DNA of 64,000 bases, from contig DAOQWL010000005.1 of the NCBI GenBank assembly GCA_035342095.1, forward strand, positions 57,686-121,685, in the 5' to 3' direction. This DNA comes from PLanc-01 sp035342095 (lineage in GTDB: Bacteria > Planctomycetota > Phycisphaerae > Sedimentisphaerales > Anaerobacaceae). Positions within the stretch are counted from its first letter, which is position 1. The number at the start of each line of letters is the position of its first letter. Positions 33,573-42,414 of the stretch are shown one piece after another. Both the position numbers and the translations under genes were made by a program. A model generated the notes under the pieces. That model saw only the letters and a program-made list of their open reading frames with translations, searched no databases and was not told where the DNA came from.

Positions 33573-33635
33573 GTAGTGTGCCCGCAAAGGCATATCTTCC
33601 AGAGCACGGAAGATAACGCCTCACGGCGTCACTAC
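33573..33635 (-). repeat. 63-bp palindromic repeat, copy 2 (inverted)
   Basis: Read on the minus strand it begins GTAGTGACGCCGTGAGGCG and ends GGGCACACTAC, matching copy 1 at both ends. The centre differs but keeps a perfect ATCTTCC/GGAAGAT stem, where copy 1 has an imperfect one. The whole 33488-33806 gap holds only this repeat and the weak promoter below. Confidence 0.75.
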
Positions 33636-33719
33636 GAACTGGGCGGCTTCGCCATTCTCATTCGAGACAGGCACGCCACACGGGAACGTACGATTGTCCT
33701 GCTCTTCGGGACAAGCGTC

Positions 33720-33748
33720 TGGATCACAGACCGCCACGCGTGTATACT
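33720..33748 (+). promoter_or_regulatory. Weak sigma70-like promoter of the GH-D-like gene
   Basis: TGGATC (33720-33725), a 17-bp spacer and TATACT (33743-33748), about 58 bp before ATG 33807. The -35 box is poor. Confidence 0.35.
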
Positions 33749-33806
33749 CCGGTCTTTCGTTTCCAAATGTTGCGCACGAATGCGAATGAGACAGGATGGC
33801 AGGACC

Positions 33807-35960
33807 ATGAAAACACCATGGGTGGTCGTGACACTGATGGGATTGCTCGTGATGGAGGCGGAGGCCGCCGGTTCGAAAACACCCGACTGGCTGGTGACCG
33901 CGGTCAAGACGCCCGTGACGGTCGTCCCCTGCAATGAGGGGAAGGATCTGGTCGTCGGGAACGGCCTGATCCGCCGGACCTTCCGGCTGACGCCCGGCGC
34001 CGCCACCATCGCCTACGACAACCTCATGACCGGTGAGTCCGTCCTGCGCGGAGTCAAGCCGGAAGCTGTGGTCGAGATCGACGGCCGCAAGTTCCATGTC
34101 GGCGGGCTTCTCGGCCAGGTCGATTACGCCTATCTGCGATCCGAGTGGGTCGATTCGCTCACAGCCGATCCCAACGCCTTCCGCTTCGTCGGCTATGAGG
34201 TCGGCGAGACGAAAGCCCGTTTCCCCTGGAACCGCAAGCGGTACAGCGACGACTTGCCCTGGCCCCCTCCAGGCGCCTCGCTGACGCTGCGGTTCGAGCC
34301 GCCCGCGGGCCAACTGCCCGGCGTTGCGGTCCGCGTGTGCTATGAGATGTACGAGGGCATCCCCCTGCTCGCCAAGTGGCTGGAAATCCAGAACGGCGGC
34401 GGGAAGGCAATCCGGCTGAACACTTTCGTCAACGAGGTCCTCGCAGCGGTCGAGTACGAATCGCTGGTCGGCCAGCCGAACCATTGGGAACTGCCCAGCA
34501 TCCATATCGAGAGCGACTACGCCTTCGGCGGCGACGACCCGCCGATGGCCAACAAGACCGTGCACTGGGCGCCGGACCCCCAGTACACGACGCAGGTCAA
34601 CTACCTCTGCAAGACACCCGTGATGCTGGAATGCCGGCCGCCCCTGGGACCGGACGTGGCCATCGAGCCGGGACAGACCTTCGAGTCCTTCCGGACTTTC
34701 GAACTGGTCCACGACGGCACCGAGCGGGAACGCCAGGGCCTCGCGGTCCGGCGGATGTATCGCACCGTCGCCCCCTGGGTCACGGAGAACCCGATCCTCA
34801 TGCACGTCCGCAATGCGGACGCCCAATCGGTCCGGCTCGCGGTCGATCAGTGCGCCGAGGTCGGATTCGAGATGGTCATCATGACCTTCGGCAGCGGGTT
34901 CGACATGGAGAACACCGACCCGGCCTACATGGACCAGGTCAAGGAACTGGTCGATTACGCCCACAGCAAAGGAATCGAGCTGGGCGGCTATTCCCTCCTG
35001 GCCAGCCGGAGAATCAGCGACGAGCACGACGTCATCAATCCCCAGACCGGCAAGACCGGCGGCGCGATCTTCGGCAATTCCCCCTGCCTGTGCAGCGAGT
35101 GGGGTCGGGAGTACTTCCGGCGGATCACGACCTTCGTCGAGCACACCGGGATCGACATCATCGAGCACGACGGCTCCTACCCGGGCGACGTCTGCGCCTC
35201 GACCTCCCATCCCGGACACAGCGGGCTCAACGACTCCCAGTGGAGGCAATGGCAGACCATCAAGGACTTCTACCGATGGTGCCGCGGGCGAGGCGTCTAC
35301 CTGAACGTCCCCGACTGGTACTTCCTGGCGGGTTCCACCAAGAGCGGGATGGGCTACCGCGAGGTCAACTGGTCGCTGCCCCGCGAGCGGCAGATTATCC
35401 TGGGACGCCAGAACATCTTCGACGGCACCTGGTGGAAGGCGCCGAGCATGGGGTGGATGTTCGTGCCCCTGACTGAGTACCAGGGCGGCGGCGCCGCGGC
35501 CACACTCGAACCGCTCTCGGAGCATCTCGACGCCTACGAGGCCCACCTGTCCCAGAACTTCACTTCCGGCGTCCAGGCCTGCTACCGCGGGCCCAGGCTC
35601 TATGACACGGACCAGACAAAGGCGGTCGTGAAGAAGTGGGTCGATTTCTACAGGGCGCACCGCGCGATCCTGGACTCGGACATCGTACACGTCCGTCGGC
35701 CCGATGGCCGGGACATCGACTGCATCCTGCACGTCAATCCGAGACTGAAGACCAGGGGACTGGCGGTCGTGCACAATCCGCTGGATCGCGAGGTGAAGAG
35801 GGAACTGACGTTGCCTCTGTACTACACCGGCCTGACGGACGCCGCGAGGATCGCCGAACGCGACGGCAAATCCAAGCGGCACAACCTGGATCGCGAGTAC
35901 AATGTGACGATCCCGCTTCGGATGGCGCCGAACTCCACGACGTGGTTCGTTGTCGAGTAG
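33807..35960 (+). CDS. Secreted clan GH-D-like glycoside hydrolase (alpha-galactosidase-like)
   Basis: 717 residues from ATG 33807, with a signal peptide to about residue 21 (VVVTLMGLLVMEAEAAG). Residues 25-300 form a beta-sandwich as in GH36-type enzymes (GNGLIRRTFRLTPGAATIAY, VCYEMYEGIPLLAKWLEIQN). A TIM barrel follows with FEMVIMTFGSGFDMENTD, AHSKGIELGGYSLLASRRIS and TGIDIIEHDGSYPGDVCAST. In GH-D enzymes the nucleophile is an aspartate at such a strand end, so the Asp in EHDGS is the best candidate. A C-terminal beta domain closes it (ILHVNPRLKTRGLAVVHNP). The exact family and substrate cannot be fixed by eye. Confidence 0.75.
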   Translation: MKTPWVVVTLMGLLVMEAEAAGSKTPDWLVTAVKTPVTVVPCNEGKDLVVGNGLIRRTFRLTPGAATIAYDNLMTGESVLRGVKPEAVVEIDGRKFHVGGLLGQVDYAYLRSEWVDSLTADPNAFRFVGYEVGETKARFPWNRKRYSDDLPWPPPGASLTLRFEPPAGQLPGVAVRVCYEMYEGIPLLAKWLEIQNGGGKAIRLNTFVNEVLAAVEYESLVGQPNHWELPSIHIESDYAFGGDDPPMANKTVHWAPDPQYTTQVNYLCKTPVMLECRPPLGPDVAIEPGQTFESFRTFELVHDGTERERQGLAVRRMYRTVAPWVTENPILMHVRNADAQSVRLAVDQCAEVGFEMVIMTFGSGFDMENTDPAYMDQVKELVDYAHSKGIELGGYSLLASRRISDEHDVINPQTGKTGGAIFGNSPCLCSEWGREYFRRITTFVEHTGIDIIEHDGSYPGDVCASTSHPGHSGLNDSQWRQWQTIKDFYRWCRGRGVYLNVPDWYFLAGSTKSGMGYREVNWSLPRERQIILGRQNIFDGTWWKAPSMGWMFVPLTEYQGGGAAATLEPLSEHLDAYEAHLSQNFTSGVQACYRGPRLYDTDQTKAVVKKWVDFYRAHRAILDSDIVHVRRPDGRDIDCILHVNPRLKTRGLAVVHNPLDREVKRELTLPLYYTGLTDAARIAERDGKSKRHNLDREYNVTIPLRMAPNSTTWFVVE

Positions 35961-35977
35961 CCCCGCCCACGGGCTCG

Positions 35978-36754
35978 TCAGAGCTTCTCGTATCGCATCA
36001 CGGCCCGATAGACGCCGTCGATTCGCTTGCCTTCGACGATGGTCGGCGAGTACCGTTCATTTCGCGGCTGCAAGCGGATCTTGTTGTCCTCCTCGAAGAA
36101 AACCCGCTTGAACGTGGTCTCGTGGGGCATCGTGAACCGGACGAAACAGTCGTCCCCGTTGCGAACGTCGAGCGAGGGCGAGAAGATCACGATGTCGCCC
36201 TCGAAGAACCGCGGCTCCATCGAATCGCCCACCACGCGAACCGCGAAGGCGTTCGGGTCGTGCAGGTCCGGGCAGCGGACGTAGTCATCGGCGATGCCCA
36301 CCGGGTAGTCCAGGTCGTTGAAATCCGTCGGATAGCCGGCGGCGACCTTGTTGATGATCGGCACCAGCCGGCCCGCCGACATGGTCGATTTGCCGTCGTC
36401 GACGCCGACGCCCGTCTGCGACAGCAGGTCCTTGATCTCCTTGCTCTGAACGCGCTTGCCTGCGAGCTTGCGCACGATCTGACGCAGCCTCTGGTTCTCC
36501 GCTTCACGGGACTCGTACGCCCCCCGAATGTCCGACGGCATCCGCTCCAGATGGGCGATGTGCAACAGCAGGCCGGACTCGAACTTCAGCACCTTCTCCA
36601 GCCGGGTCAGCAGATCGTCGCTCGGCGGGTTCTTCACCTTGCCCGTCTCGATCGTGGACAGGTAGGGCTTTGAGAAACCCACCCGGTTGCTGACCTCATC
36701 CAACGTCAGATCCAACTGCTCCCGCTTGCTTCTGATGATTTGTCCCAGTGACAT
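35978..36754 (-). CDS. LexA/CI-like self-cleaving repressor (HTH plus S24 domain)
   Basis: 258 residues. Residues 5-55 are a Cro/CI helix-turn-helix (LDLTLDEVSNRVGFSKPYLS). Residues 130-258 are an S24 domain: the cleavage dipeptide Ala139-Gly140 (KVAAGYPTD), the catalytic Ser178 (VRVVGDSMEPRF) and the catalytic Lys216 (ETTFKRVFF). The spacings (38 and 38 residues) match LexA (Ala84-Gly85, Ser119, Lys156). It is likely a RecA-responsive repressor, but whether it is the cell's LexA or a more specialised regulator is unknown. It lies 24 bp after the DUF362 gene in one operon. Confidence 0.88.
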   Translation of the reverse strand: MSLGQIIRSKREQLDLTLDEVSNRVGFSKPYLSTIETGKVKNPPSDDLLTRLEKVLKFESGLLLHIAHLERMPSDIRGAYESREAENQRLRQIVRKLAGKRVQSKEIKDLLSQTGVGVDDGKSTMSAGRLVPIINKVAAGYPTDFNDLDYPVGIADDYVRCPDLHDPNAFAVRVVGDSMEPRFFEGDIVIFSPSLDVRNGDDCFVRFTMPHETTFKRVFFEEDNKIRLQPRNERYSPTIVEGKRIDGVYRAVMRYEKL

Positions 36755-36778
36755 ACCTTTTGCACCCTTTCGGCAACG

Positions 36779-37861
36779 TCATATGTTCACTTCGACCCAC
36801 TCATACTCGGCCTGGCCCAGGCCCAGCTTCACCGCATGTTCGATTTGGTGACGCCAATCCAGTTCCTGGTTGCCGATGAGCTGGGGCAGTTTCCTTCCGC
36901 CCCGGGTCTCCACCACGTCGATTGCCGCCTGATCCACCGCCACCGGATTCGTCGAGGCGAGAATCCCGATATCCTCGACCATTGTAGGCATATGGGGTCG
37001 GTCAAAGCAATCACAATCCTTGGTGATCGACAGGAGAAAATTGAAAAAGACCGCCCGTCCCTCCTTGCCTTTCAGCGCCCCGAACGCGTGTTCGGCGACG
37101 CTCTTCTGGAGGATCGAGTTCTCCCGGCCCCAGTCGTACTGGACGGCGCCGAACCGACACACCGCCACGCACTCGGCGCACCCGATGCACTTGTCCTGGT
37201 GGATGTGTGCCTGAACCTCGTCGAGCGAAATAGCGTCGGCGGGGCAATGCCGGGAACACTCGCCACAGCGCGTACACTTGTCCCGCTTGACTCGCGGCTT
37301 GAGCGATGCATGCTGTCGCATTTTGCCCTTGCGGCTCGCGCAGCCCATTCCGAGCGTCTTGAGCGTGGCCCCGATGCAGGCGGCACAGTGGCCCGTGAAA
37401 TGCGCGACGGACAGAATCGACTGGCAACGAACGATGTCCGCCGCGATGAAGACTTCCCGATCCAGCTCCCCCTCGATCTGGACAGCCGTCTCCGCGGTCC
37501 CGAACAAACCGTCGGGGGCGATAAAGGGAACCCCTAATCCCTCGACACTGAAGCCCCGCCGGACCGCGAGAATCGTATGGTCGATGGCGTTGTGCCGGCG
37601 CCCCGTGTAGAGGGTGCTGGTATCCGTGATGAACGGCTTGGTCTTGAGCGAGACCAGTTCCTCGACGAGCCCTTTCAGACAGGGAGCCTTGATGTACGTG
37701 GTGTTCTTGTCCTCGCCGACATGGACCTTCACGGCGGTGAAATCGTTTTCACGAAAGCAGCTCGCGAACTCCCCGGCCCGGAACAGCGATCTGGCCTTCT
37801 CGGAAATCGCCCGTTCCCCCTCGCGAACCGACGCCTGGATGAAGTAGACTCTCGAACTCAC
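36779..37861 (-). CDS. DUF362 protein with two 4Fe-4S ferredoxin motifs
   Basis: 360 residues. GTG 37861 is chosen because AGGAAG lies 6 bases upstream and the protein then begins MSSRVYFIQASVREGERAIS, the usual DUF362 start; the frame extends 57 codons further without support. DUF362 hallmarks are FTAVKVHVGEDKNTTYIKA, SILSVAHFTGHCAACIGATL and the C-terminal STNPVAVDQAAIDVVE. Between them lie two clusters, CTRCGECSRHCPADAI and CIGCAECVAVCRFGAV, each binding a 4Fe-4S centre. It should transfer electrons in the cytoplasm; its partner is unknown. It is followed by the LexA-like gene. Confidence 0.88.
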   Translation of the reverse strand: MSSRVYFIQASVREGERAISEKARSLFRAGEFASCFRENDFTAVKVHVGEDKNTTYIKAPCLKGLVEELVSLKTKPFITDTSTLYTGRRHNAIDHTILAVRRGFSVEGLGVPFIAPDGLFGTAETAVQIEGELDREVFIAADIVRCQSILSVAHFTGHCAACIGATLKTLGMGCASRKGKMRQHASLKPRVKRDKCTRCGECSRHCPADAISLDEVQAHIHQDKCIGCAECVAVCRFGAVQYDWGRENSILQKSVAEHAFGALKGKEGRAVFFNFLLSITKDCDCFDRPHMPTMVEDIGILASTNPVAVDQAAIDVVETRGGRKLPQLIGNQELDWRHQIEHAVKLGLGQAEYEWVEVNI

Positions 37862-37919
37862 TGCACTCTTCCTGACAAGAGGTCGGACACCTGGTCGCAA
37901 CCGTTTTGGTTCTGTGGAT

Positions 37920-37948
37920 ACCGTACAAACCACTCGATTCGTCGTCAA
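37920..37948 (-). promoter_or_regulatory. Sigma70-like promoter of the DUF362-repressor operon
   Basis: Minus strand TTGACG (37948-37943), a 17-bp spacer and TACGGT (37925-37920), about 60 bp before the GTG at 37861. The -10 is weak. Confidence 0.35.
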
Positions 37949-37966
37949 CCAAAATCTCAGCCGCGC

Positions 37967-38018
37967 AAAAAAAAACCGGGGGATGCCAAGGCATCTCGAC
38001 GATGCCGGGCACCCCCGG
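37967..38018 (-). terminator. Intrinsic terminator for the Tat-exported reductase-like gene
   Basis: On the minus strand a stem of CCGGGGGTGCC (38018-38008) with GGCATCCCCCGG (37987-37976, one bulged base) encloses a smaller hairpin, followed by nine Ts (37975-37967). It ends transcription from the 39184-38171 gene before the promoter of the next operon. Confidence 0.85.
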
Positions 38019-38170
38019 AATTTGTCGGTCAATCACCCATTTCCGCCCCGTCGGCGGCGCACGCGGCCGTGACGTACTGCGAGTCGGAAGTCATCTGGAG
38101 GGCGTGAGCATCTCGACGCGCACGCACTCTGTCTGTGCACGCAAATACCCGCCGGCTTCGACTGACAGCC

Positions 38171-39184
38171 TCATCCGCACCAGGCGCGAGCCCGCTCGAT
38201 CTTGCCCGAAAGCACCTGCTGCGCGATGATCACATTCTCGCGGACCTGGAAGTCGAACATGCCGACGCAGAGGAAGTCCGCGCCGCCCTCGAAAGCGAAC
38301 TGGAAGCCCGCCCTGGGCTCGACCGCCCCGGCCGCCAGGACCTTGAACGCGATCCAGGGCGTCTTGAGCCCTTTCATGTATTCGATGGTCTCCTGCGGGT
38401 TCCGACAGTACATGTTGTCGTGGTACCCGCCGTGCTCATTGGTCGCGGGCCCGACCACGTCGAACACCTTGCGGTTCTCCACAGGCGTCGCGGACCAGTA
38501 GTTGTCCGGGTGGATCGTCTTGACCCAGAAATCGGGCTTGAACCCCGCGTTGACGCACGCCTTGACCGTCTCCAGGTCATGCGCCCCGAGTCCGCCGGGG
38601 ACTTTGAACTCCTTGATGTACTCCAGCGCCTCGCCGACAGCCGCCACCTTGCCGTCCCGGATCGCCTGGTCCGCCAAGCCCCCCTGCACGTAGACCGCGT
38701 GGGCGCCGCTGTCCACCGAGCGTTTGATGCCCTCCTTGATGTCTTTACCCGCCGCACAATCGGAGATCCACTGGATCTTGCCGCCCCGCTCGTTCCAGTA
38801 GCGATTGATTACCCGGTCCGACACCGGGTTCGTCAGGACCGTGTTGATCCCCAGTTCCTCGGCCAGCTCGAACGTCTGGAAGATCTTCTCGTCGGTGTGA
38901 TAGGCCTTGACCAGCGAGGAGACGTAGATCAGGTCCCGGCTGTGGGCCCATCCGCCGATGAGGTTGCCGCCGCAGAAAACCCGGCTGACCTTGAGGTTCT
39001 TGATCTGGCCATAGGGCATTCTGGAATTCCCGCCCTGCGACCCGGCCTCCCCGGTCCCGGCGCCCTGGGCCATCTGGGCCAGCAGGTTGCGCTCCTCGAA
39101 GCTGTGCAGACCCAAGGCGACGCCTGCAGAGGTCGCCACGGACTTCTTGATGAATCCCCGTCGATCGATCCGATTCTCGGTCAT
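38171..39184 (-). CDS. Tat-exported aldo/keto-reductase-like TIM-barrel protein
   Basis: 337 residues from ATG 39184. The N-terminus ENRIDRRGFIKKSVATSAGV carries a twin-arginine signal (R-R-G-F-I-K). The mature protein starts a TIM barrel with KNLKVSRVFCGGNLIGGWAH and continues with EKIFQTFELAEELGINTVLT, typical of planctomycete aldo/keto-reductase-like proteins. The catalytic tetrad (Asp, Tyr, Lys, His) is not clearly in place, so a redox role is uncertain. The tatA-tatC operon 6 kb away would export it. An intrinsic terminator follows. Confidence 0.68.
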   Translation of the reverse strand: MTENRIDRRGFIKKSVATSAGVALGLHSFEERNLLAQMAQGAGTGEAGSQGGNSRMPYGQIKNLKVSRVFCGGNLIGGWAHSRDLIYVSSLVKAYHTDEKIFQTFELAEELGINTVLTNPVSDRVINRYWNERGGKIQWISDCAAGKDIKEGIKRSVDSGAHAVYVQGGLADQAIRDGKVAAVGEALEYIKEFKVPGGLGAHDLETVKACVNAGFKPDFWVKTIHPDNYWSATPVENRKVFDVVGPATNEHGGYHDNMYCRNPQETIEYMKGLKTPWIAFKVLAAGAVEPRAGFQFAFEGGADFLCVGMFDFQVRENVIIAQQVLSGKIERARAWCG

Positions 39185-39243
39185 AGTCCTGTCCCCATTC
39201 ACGAGCATGTTTGGCGTTCGGGAACCACCCCGACAACGCATCC

Positions 39244-39273
39244 ATTCTACCGCACCAAGGCCTCTCCAGTCAA
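39244..39273 (-). promoter_or_regulatory. Sigma70 promoter of the Tat-exported protein gene
   Basis: Minus strand TTGACT (39273-39268), an 18-bp spacer and TAGAAT (39249-39244). It stands back to back with the aroA promoter. Confidence 0.55.
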
Positions 39274-39317
39274 AGGCAGATCGCAATCACGTGGGATGTC
39301 AGGATCGTCGCACACGC

Positions 39318-39345
39318 TTGACTCCAGGCGATTCCGTGATATACT
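39318..39345 (+). promoter_or_regulatory. Sigma70 promoter of the shikimate operon
   Basis: TTGACT (39318-39323), a 16-bp spacer and TATACT (39340-39345). The leader to the aroA ATG at 39385 would be about 33 nt. Confidence 0.6.
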
Positions 39346-39384
39346 ATCGGGTTATTCCCTGGTTCGCGTTTCAGAGAGGTCATA

Positions 39385-40671
39385 ATGCAGCTTGTATCCA
39401 GAAGATCCCGGCTCAAAGGTTCCGTTGCGATCCCCGCATCGAAGTCCCACACCATTCGCGCCGTCGCCATCGCGTCGCTGGCCCAGGGCGACAGCATCAT
39501 CCGCAATCCGCTCTGGTCGGGCGATACCGAGGCGGCGGTCCTGTGCTACCGGGCCTTCGGCGCCCGGATCGACACGAGCGACGACAAGGCGTGGAAGGTG
39601 ACCGGCTTCGACGGCAAGGTCACGCCGCCGCGAGAGACCATCGACGTGCTCAACTCCGGAACGACGCTCCGCGTGGCGATGGGCTCGGCCGCCCTGGCCC
39701 AGCCGGGCGCGACGACGACCTTCACGGGCGATGACCAGATCCAGAGCCGCCCCATCGCGCCGCTGATGCAGTCTCTGGAGGACCTTGGCGCCAGGTGCGT
39801 CAGTCTGAAGAACAACGGCAAAGCCCCCGTCCAGGTCTCGGGCGGACTTCGCGGCGGGCGGACCTCCATCGCTGCCTTCACGAGCCAGTATCTCTCCAGT
39901 CTGCTGTTGTGTACGCCCCTGGCGCCGTCCGACACGGACATCGAGGTCACCCTGCTCAATGAGCCGGGGTATGTCCAAATGACGCTCGACTGGCTCGACA
40001 AGCAAGGCATCCAGTACGAGAGCGACGGGCTTCGTCGGTTCCACGTGTGCGGCGGCCAGACCTACAGGGCATATGATCTGCCCGTGCCCGCCGACTTCTC
40101 CAGCGCGACGTTCTTCCTGTGTGCGGCCGCCCTCTTCGGCGACGGCGTCACCCTCCAGGGCCTCGATTTCTCCGACAGTCAGCCGGACAAGGCGGTCGTC
40201 GATTACCTTCGCGCCATGGGCGCCGACATCACCACGGGCCCCGCCGGGATCACGGTCAAAGCCTCCGCACTCCGCGGCGTGACCATCGACATGAACGCCA
40301 CGCCGGACGCCCTGCCGGCCATGGCCGTCACCGCCGCCTATGCCGAGGGCACGACCCGGCTCGTCAACGTGCCTCAGGCACGCAGCAAGGAGACCGACCG
40401 AATCAAGTGCATGGCCGAGGAACTGGCCAAAATGGGCGCCAACGTCGAAGAACTGCCCGACGGTTTGGTCGTACACCACAGCAAGCTCAAGGCGGCGCGC
40501 CTGGACGGGCGAAGCGACCATCGGATCGTTATGGCCCTGTCCCTGGCGGCGATGGGACTCGACCCGTCCTGCACCATCGAGACCGCCGAGGCAATCGAAG
40601 TGACGTTCCCCGAGTTCGTCAACCTGATGCAGGCGCTCGGGGCGAACATGGAAATCAGAGGCTCATCGTGA
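39385..40671 (+). CDS. aroA: 3-phosphoshikimate 1-carboxyvinyltransferase (EPSP synthase)
   Basis: 428 residues, start ATG 39385 with GAGAGG upstream. It joins phosphoenolpyruvate to shikimate 3-phosphate, the sixth step of the shikimate pathway. Active-site motifs: the Lys in PASKSHTIRAVAIASLA, LNSGTTLRVAMGSAAL (phosphate and PEP binding), GDDQIQSRPIAPLMQSL, and near the end RSKETDRIKCMAEEL and LDGRSDHRIVMALSLAA. The length and all motifs are normal. The stop overlaps the next start (GTGA), so it is translationally coupled to the kinase-synthase fusion. Confidence 0.95.
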   Translation: MQLVSRRSRLKGSVAIPASKSHTIRAVAIASLAQGDSIIRNPLWSGDTEAAVLCYRAFGARIDTSDDKAWKVTGFDGKVTPPRETIDVLNSGTTLRVAMGSAALAQPGATTTFTGDDQIQSRPIAPLMQSLEDLGARCVSLKNNGKAPVQVSGGLRGGRTSIAAFTSQYLSSLLLCTPLAPSDTDIEVTLLNEPGYVQMTLDWLDKQGIQYESDGLRRFHVCGGQTYRAYDLPVPADFSSATFFLCAAALFGDGVTLQGLDFSDSQPDKAVVDYLRAMGADITTGPAGITVKASALRGVTIDMNATPDALPAMAVTAAYAEGTTRLVNVPQARSKETDRIKCMAEELAKMGANVEELPDGLVVHHSKLKAARLDGRSDHRIVMALSLAAMGLDPSCTIETAEAIEVTFPEFVNLMQALGANMEIRGSS

Positions 40672-42275
40672 AGATCGTGCTGGCTGGCCCCAAAGGTGCG
40701 GGAAAGAGTTCCGTCGCGGCGAAGCTGGCGGAGTTGACCGGCCTGGAGGCAATCGAGACGGATCGTCTCATTGAACAATGCTTCGAACGAGACACCGGCG
40801 AGAAACACACCTGCCGAGAGATCTTCATCGAGCACGGAGAGCAGCAGTTCCGGTCCGTCGAGAGAAAGGTCGCAATCGAGCTGGCCGAGACGGACTGGAG
40901 GCTGATCGTCTGCGGCGGATCGAGCCTGCTGGACCCTGCCAGCCGACGAGCCCTGCGACGGAACGCGATCCTCATCTACCTGACGGCCGATCCGACGGCG
41001 CTGTGGAGCCGGATCGCCCAGGACGGCCTGCCGCCTTGGCTGCGCGGGCCGGACGCCCAGGCCCAACTCGACAGGAACGTCGCCTATCGCGAGGAACTGC
41101 TCGGCCCGTACGCGGACGCGGTGATCGACACCACGGACAAGACACCCGAGCAGATCGCACAGATCGCGATGGGACACATCGTCGAGGAGCTGACCATCCG
41201 CAGCCGGGCGGCCAACACCTATGGCGACATCATCCGCGTCACGACCTTCGGCGAGAGCCACGGACCAGCCATCGGCGCGGTCCTCGACGGCGTCAGGCCG
41301 GGAATCGACTTCTCGGCCCAGGATATCCAGACGCAACTGAACCGTCGCCGGCCCGGCCAAAGCGCCGTGACCACTCCCCGCGACGAAAAAGACCAGGTGG
41401 AAGTCCTCTCGGGCGTGTTCGAAGGCAAAACCACGGGCGCCCCCATCGCGATGGCGATTTTCAATCGGGACCACGATTCCTCCAAGTACGAAGGGATCAA
41501 GAACCTCTTCCGTCCGGGTCACGCGGACTTCACCTATTATCGCAAGTACGGCCTCCGCGACCATCGCGGCGGCGGTCGGTCCTCCGGACGGGAAACCGCG
41601 GGCCGCGTCCTGGGCGGCGCTTTCGCGCGACAGGAATTGACCCGACGAGGCGTGCGGATCGTCGCCCACGCGGTCGAAATCGCTGGAATCACCGCGAATC
41701 GCTGCGACTATGAGACCATCGAGTCCAATCCGGTCCGCTGCGCCGATCCGGAGGCGGCCGAGCGAATGGTCCAGGCCATCCTCGCTGCCAAGGAGGACAA
41801 CGACTCGGTCGGCGGCGTCGTGCAGCTTGAGATCCACGGCCTGCCCGCGGGGTTGGGCGATCCGGTGTTCCAGAAGCTGGATTCGCGCCTGACCGCTGCG
41901 ATCATGACCATCGGCGCCATCAAGGGAATCGAAATCGGCGAGGGCTTCCAGTTGACGCGAATGCGAGGCAGCCAGTCGAACGACAACATGGCCGACGGCG
42001 GGTTCCTCACCAACCACGCAGGCGGCATCACCGGCGGCATCTCCACCGGCCAGCCTGTCATCCTGCGAATCGCGGTGAAACCCACGTCGTCCATCGCCAA
42101 GCCGCAACGGACGCTGGACATCGGAATGCGGAACCAGCCCATCGAAACACACGGCCGACACGACCCGTGCATTGTCCCTCGCGTGATCCCGGTGATCGAG
42201 AGCATGGCGGCCCTGGCCCTGCTGGACGCGTGGGAGGTGCAGGACCGTCTCCGTCCCGACTGGAACCGCCGGTAG
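40668..42275 (+). CDS. aroKC: Shikimate kinase-chorismate synthase fusion
   Basis: 535 residues from GTG 40668, which overlaps the aroA stop by 4 bp. Residues 1-175 are a shikimate kinase: Walker A GPKGAGKSSVA near residue 7, shikimate-site acid in IETDRLIEQ, and CGGSSLLDPA. Residues 183-535 are a full chorismate synthase: TTFGESHGPAIGAVLDGVRP (the GESHG histidine), LFRPGHADFTYYRKYGLRDH and GGGRSSGRETAGRV, then NHAGGITGGISTGQPV. The kinase makes shikimate 3-phosphate and the synthase later converts EPSP to chorismate, so the fusion joins steps that flank AroA. The aroA-aroKC order thus encodes steps five to seven. The symbol aroKC is descriptive. Confidence 0.93.
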   Translation: MKIVLAGPKGAGKSSVAAKLAELTGLEAIETDRLIEQCFERDTGEKHTCREIFIEHGEQQFRSVERKVAIELAETDWRLIVCGGSSLLDPASRRALRRNAILIYLTADPTALWSRIAQDGLPPWLRGPDAQAQLDRNVAYREELLGPYADAVIDTTDKTPEQIAQIAMGHIVEELTIRSRAANTYGDIIRVTTFGESHGPAIGAVLDGVRPGIDFSAQDIQTQLNRRRPGQSAVTTPRDEKDQVEVLSGVFEGKTTGAPIAMAIFNRDHDSSKYEGIKNLFRPGHADFTYYRKYGLRDHRGGGRSSGRETAGRVLGGAFARQELTRRGVRIVAHAVEIAGITANRCDYETIESNPVRCADPEAAERMVQAILAAKEDNDSVGGVVQLEIHGLPAGLGDPVFQKLDSRLTAAIMTIGAIKGIEIGEGFQLTRMRGSQSNDNMADGGFLTNHAGGITGGISTGQPVILRIAVKPTSSIAKPQRTLDIGMRNQPIETHGRHDPCIVPRVIPVIESMAALALLDAWEVQDRLRPDWNRR

Positions 42276-42414
42276 CCCGCTCGAAGTTCTGCTTGCAAAT
42301 TCCTGCGTTTTCCTCTAATGGTAGAGTGTGATTCTTCATTTGGGATTGCCGACTGCGAGGCAGTCAAATCAGGAATCCACAACCACGAATCGACTTCTGA
42401 CAGGAGAGTGACCG

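Noticed and set aside
33621..35882. Minus-strand ORF of 753 codons opposite the GH-D-like gene
   Set aside because: Antisense shadow; it also runs through the 63-bp repeat and has no domain.
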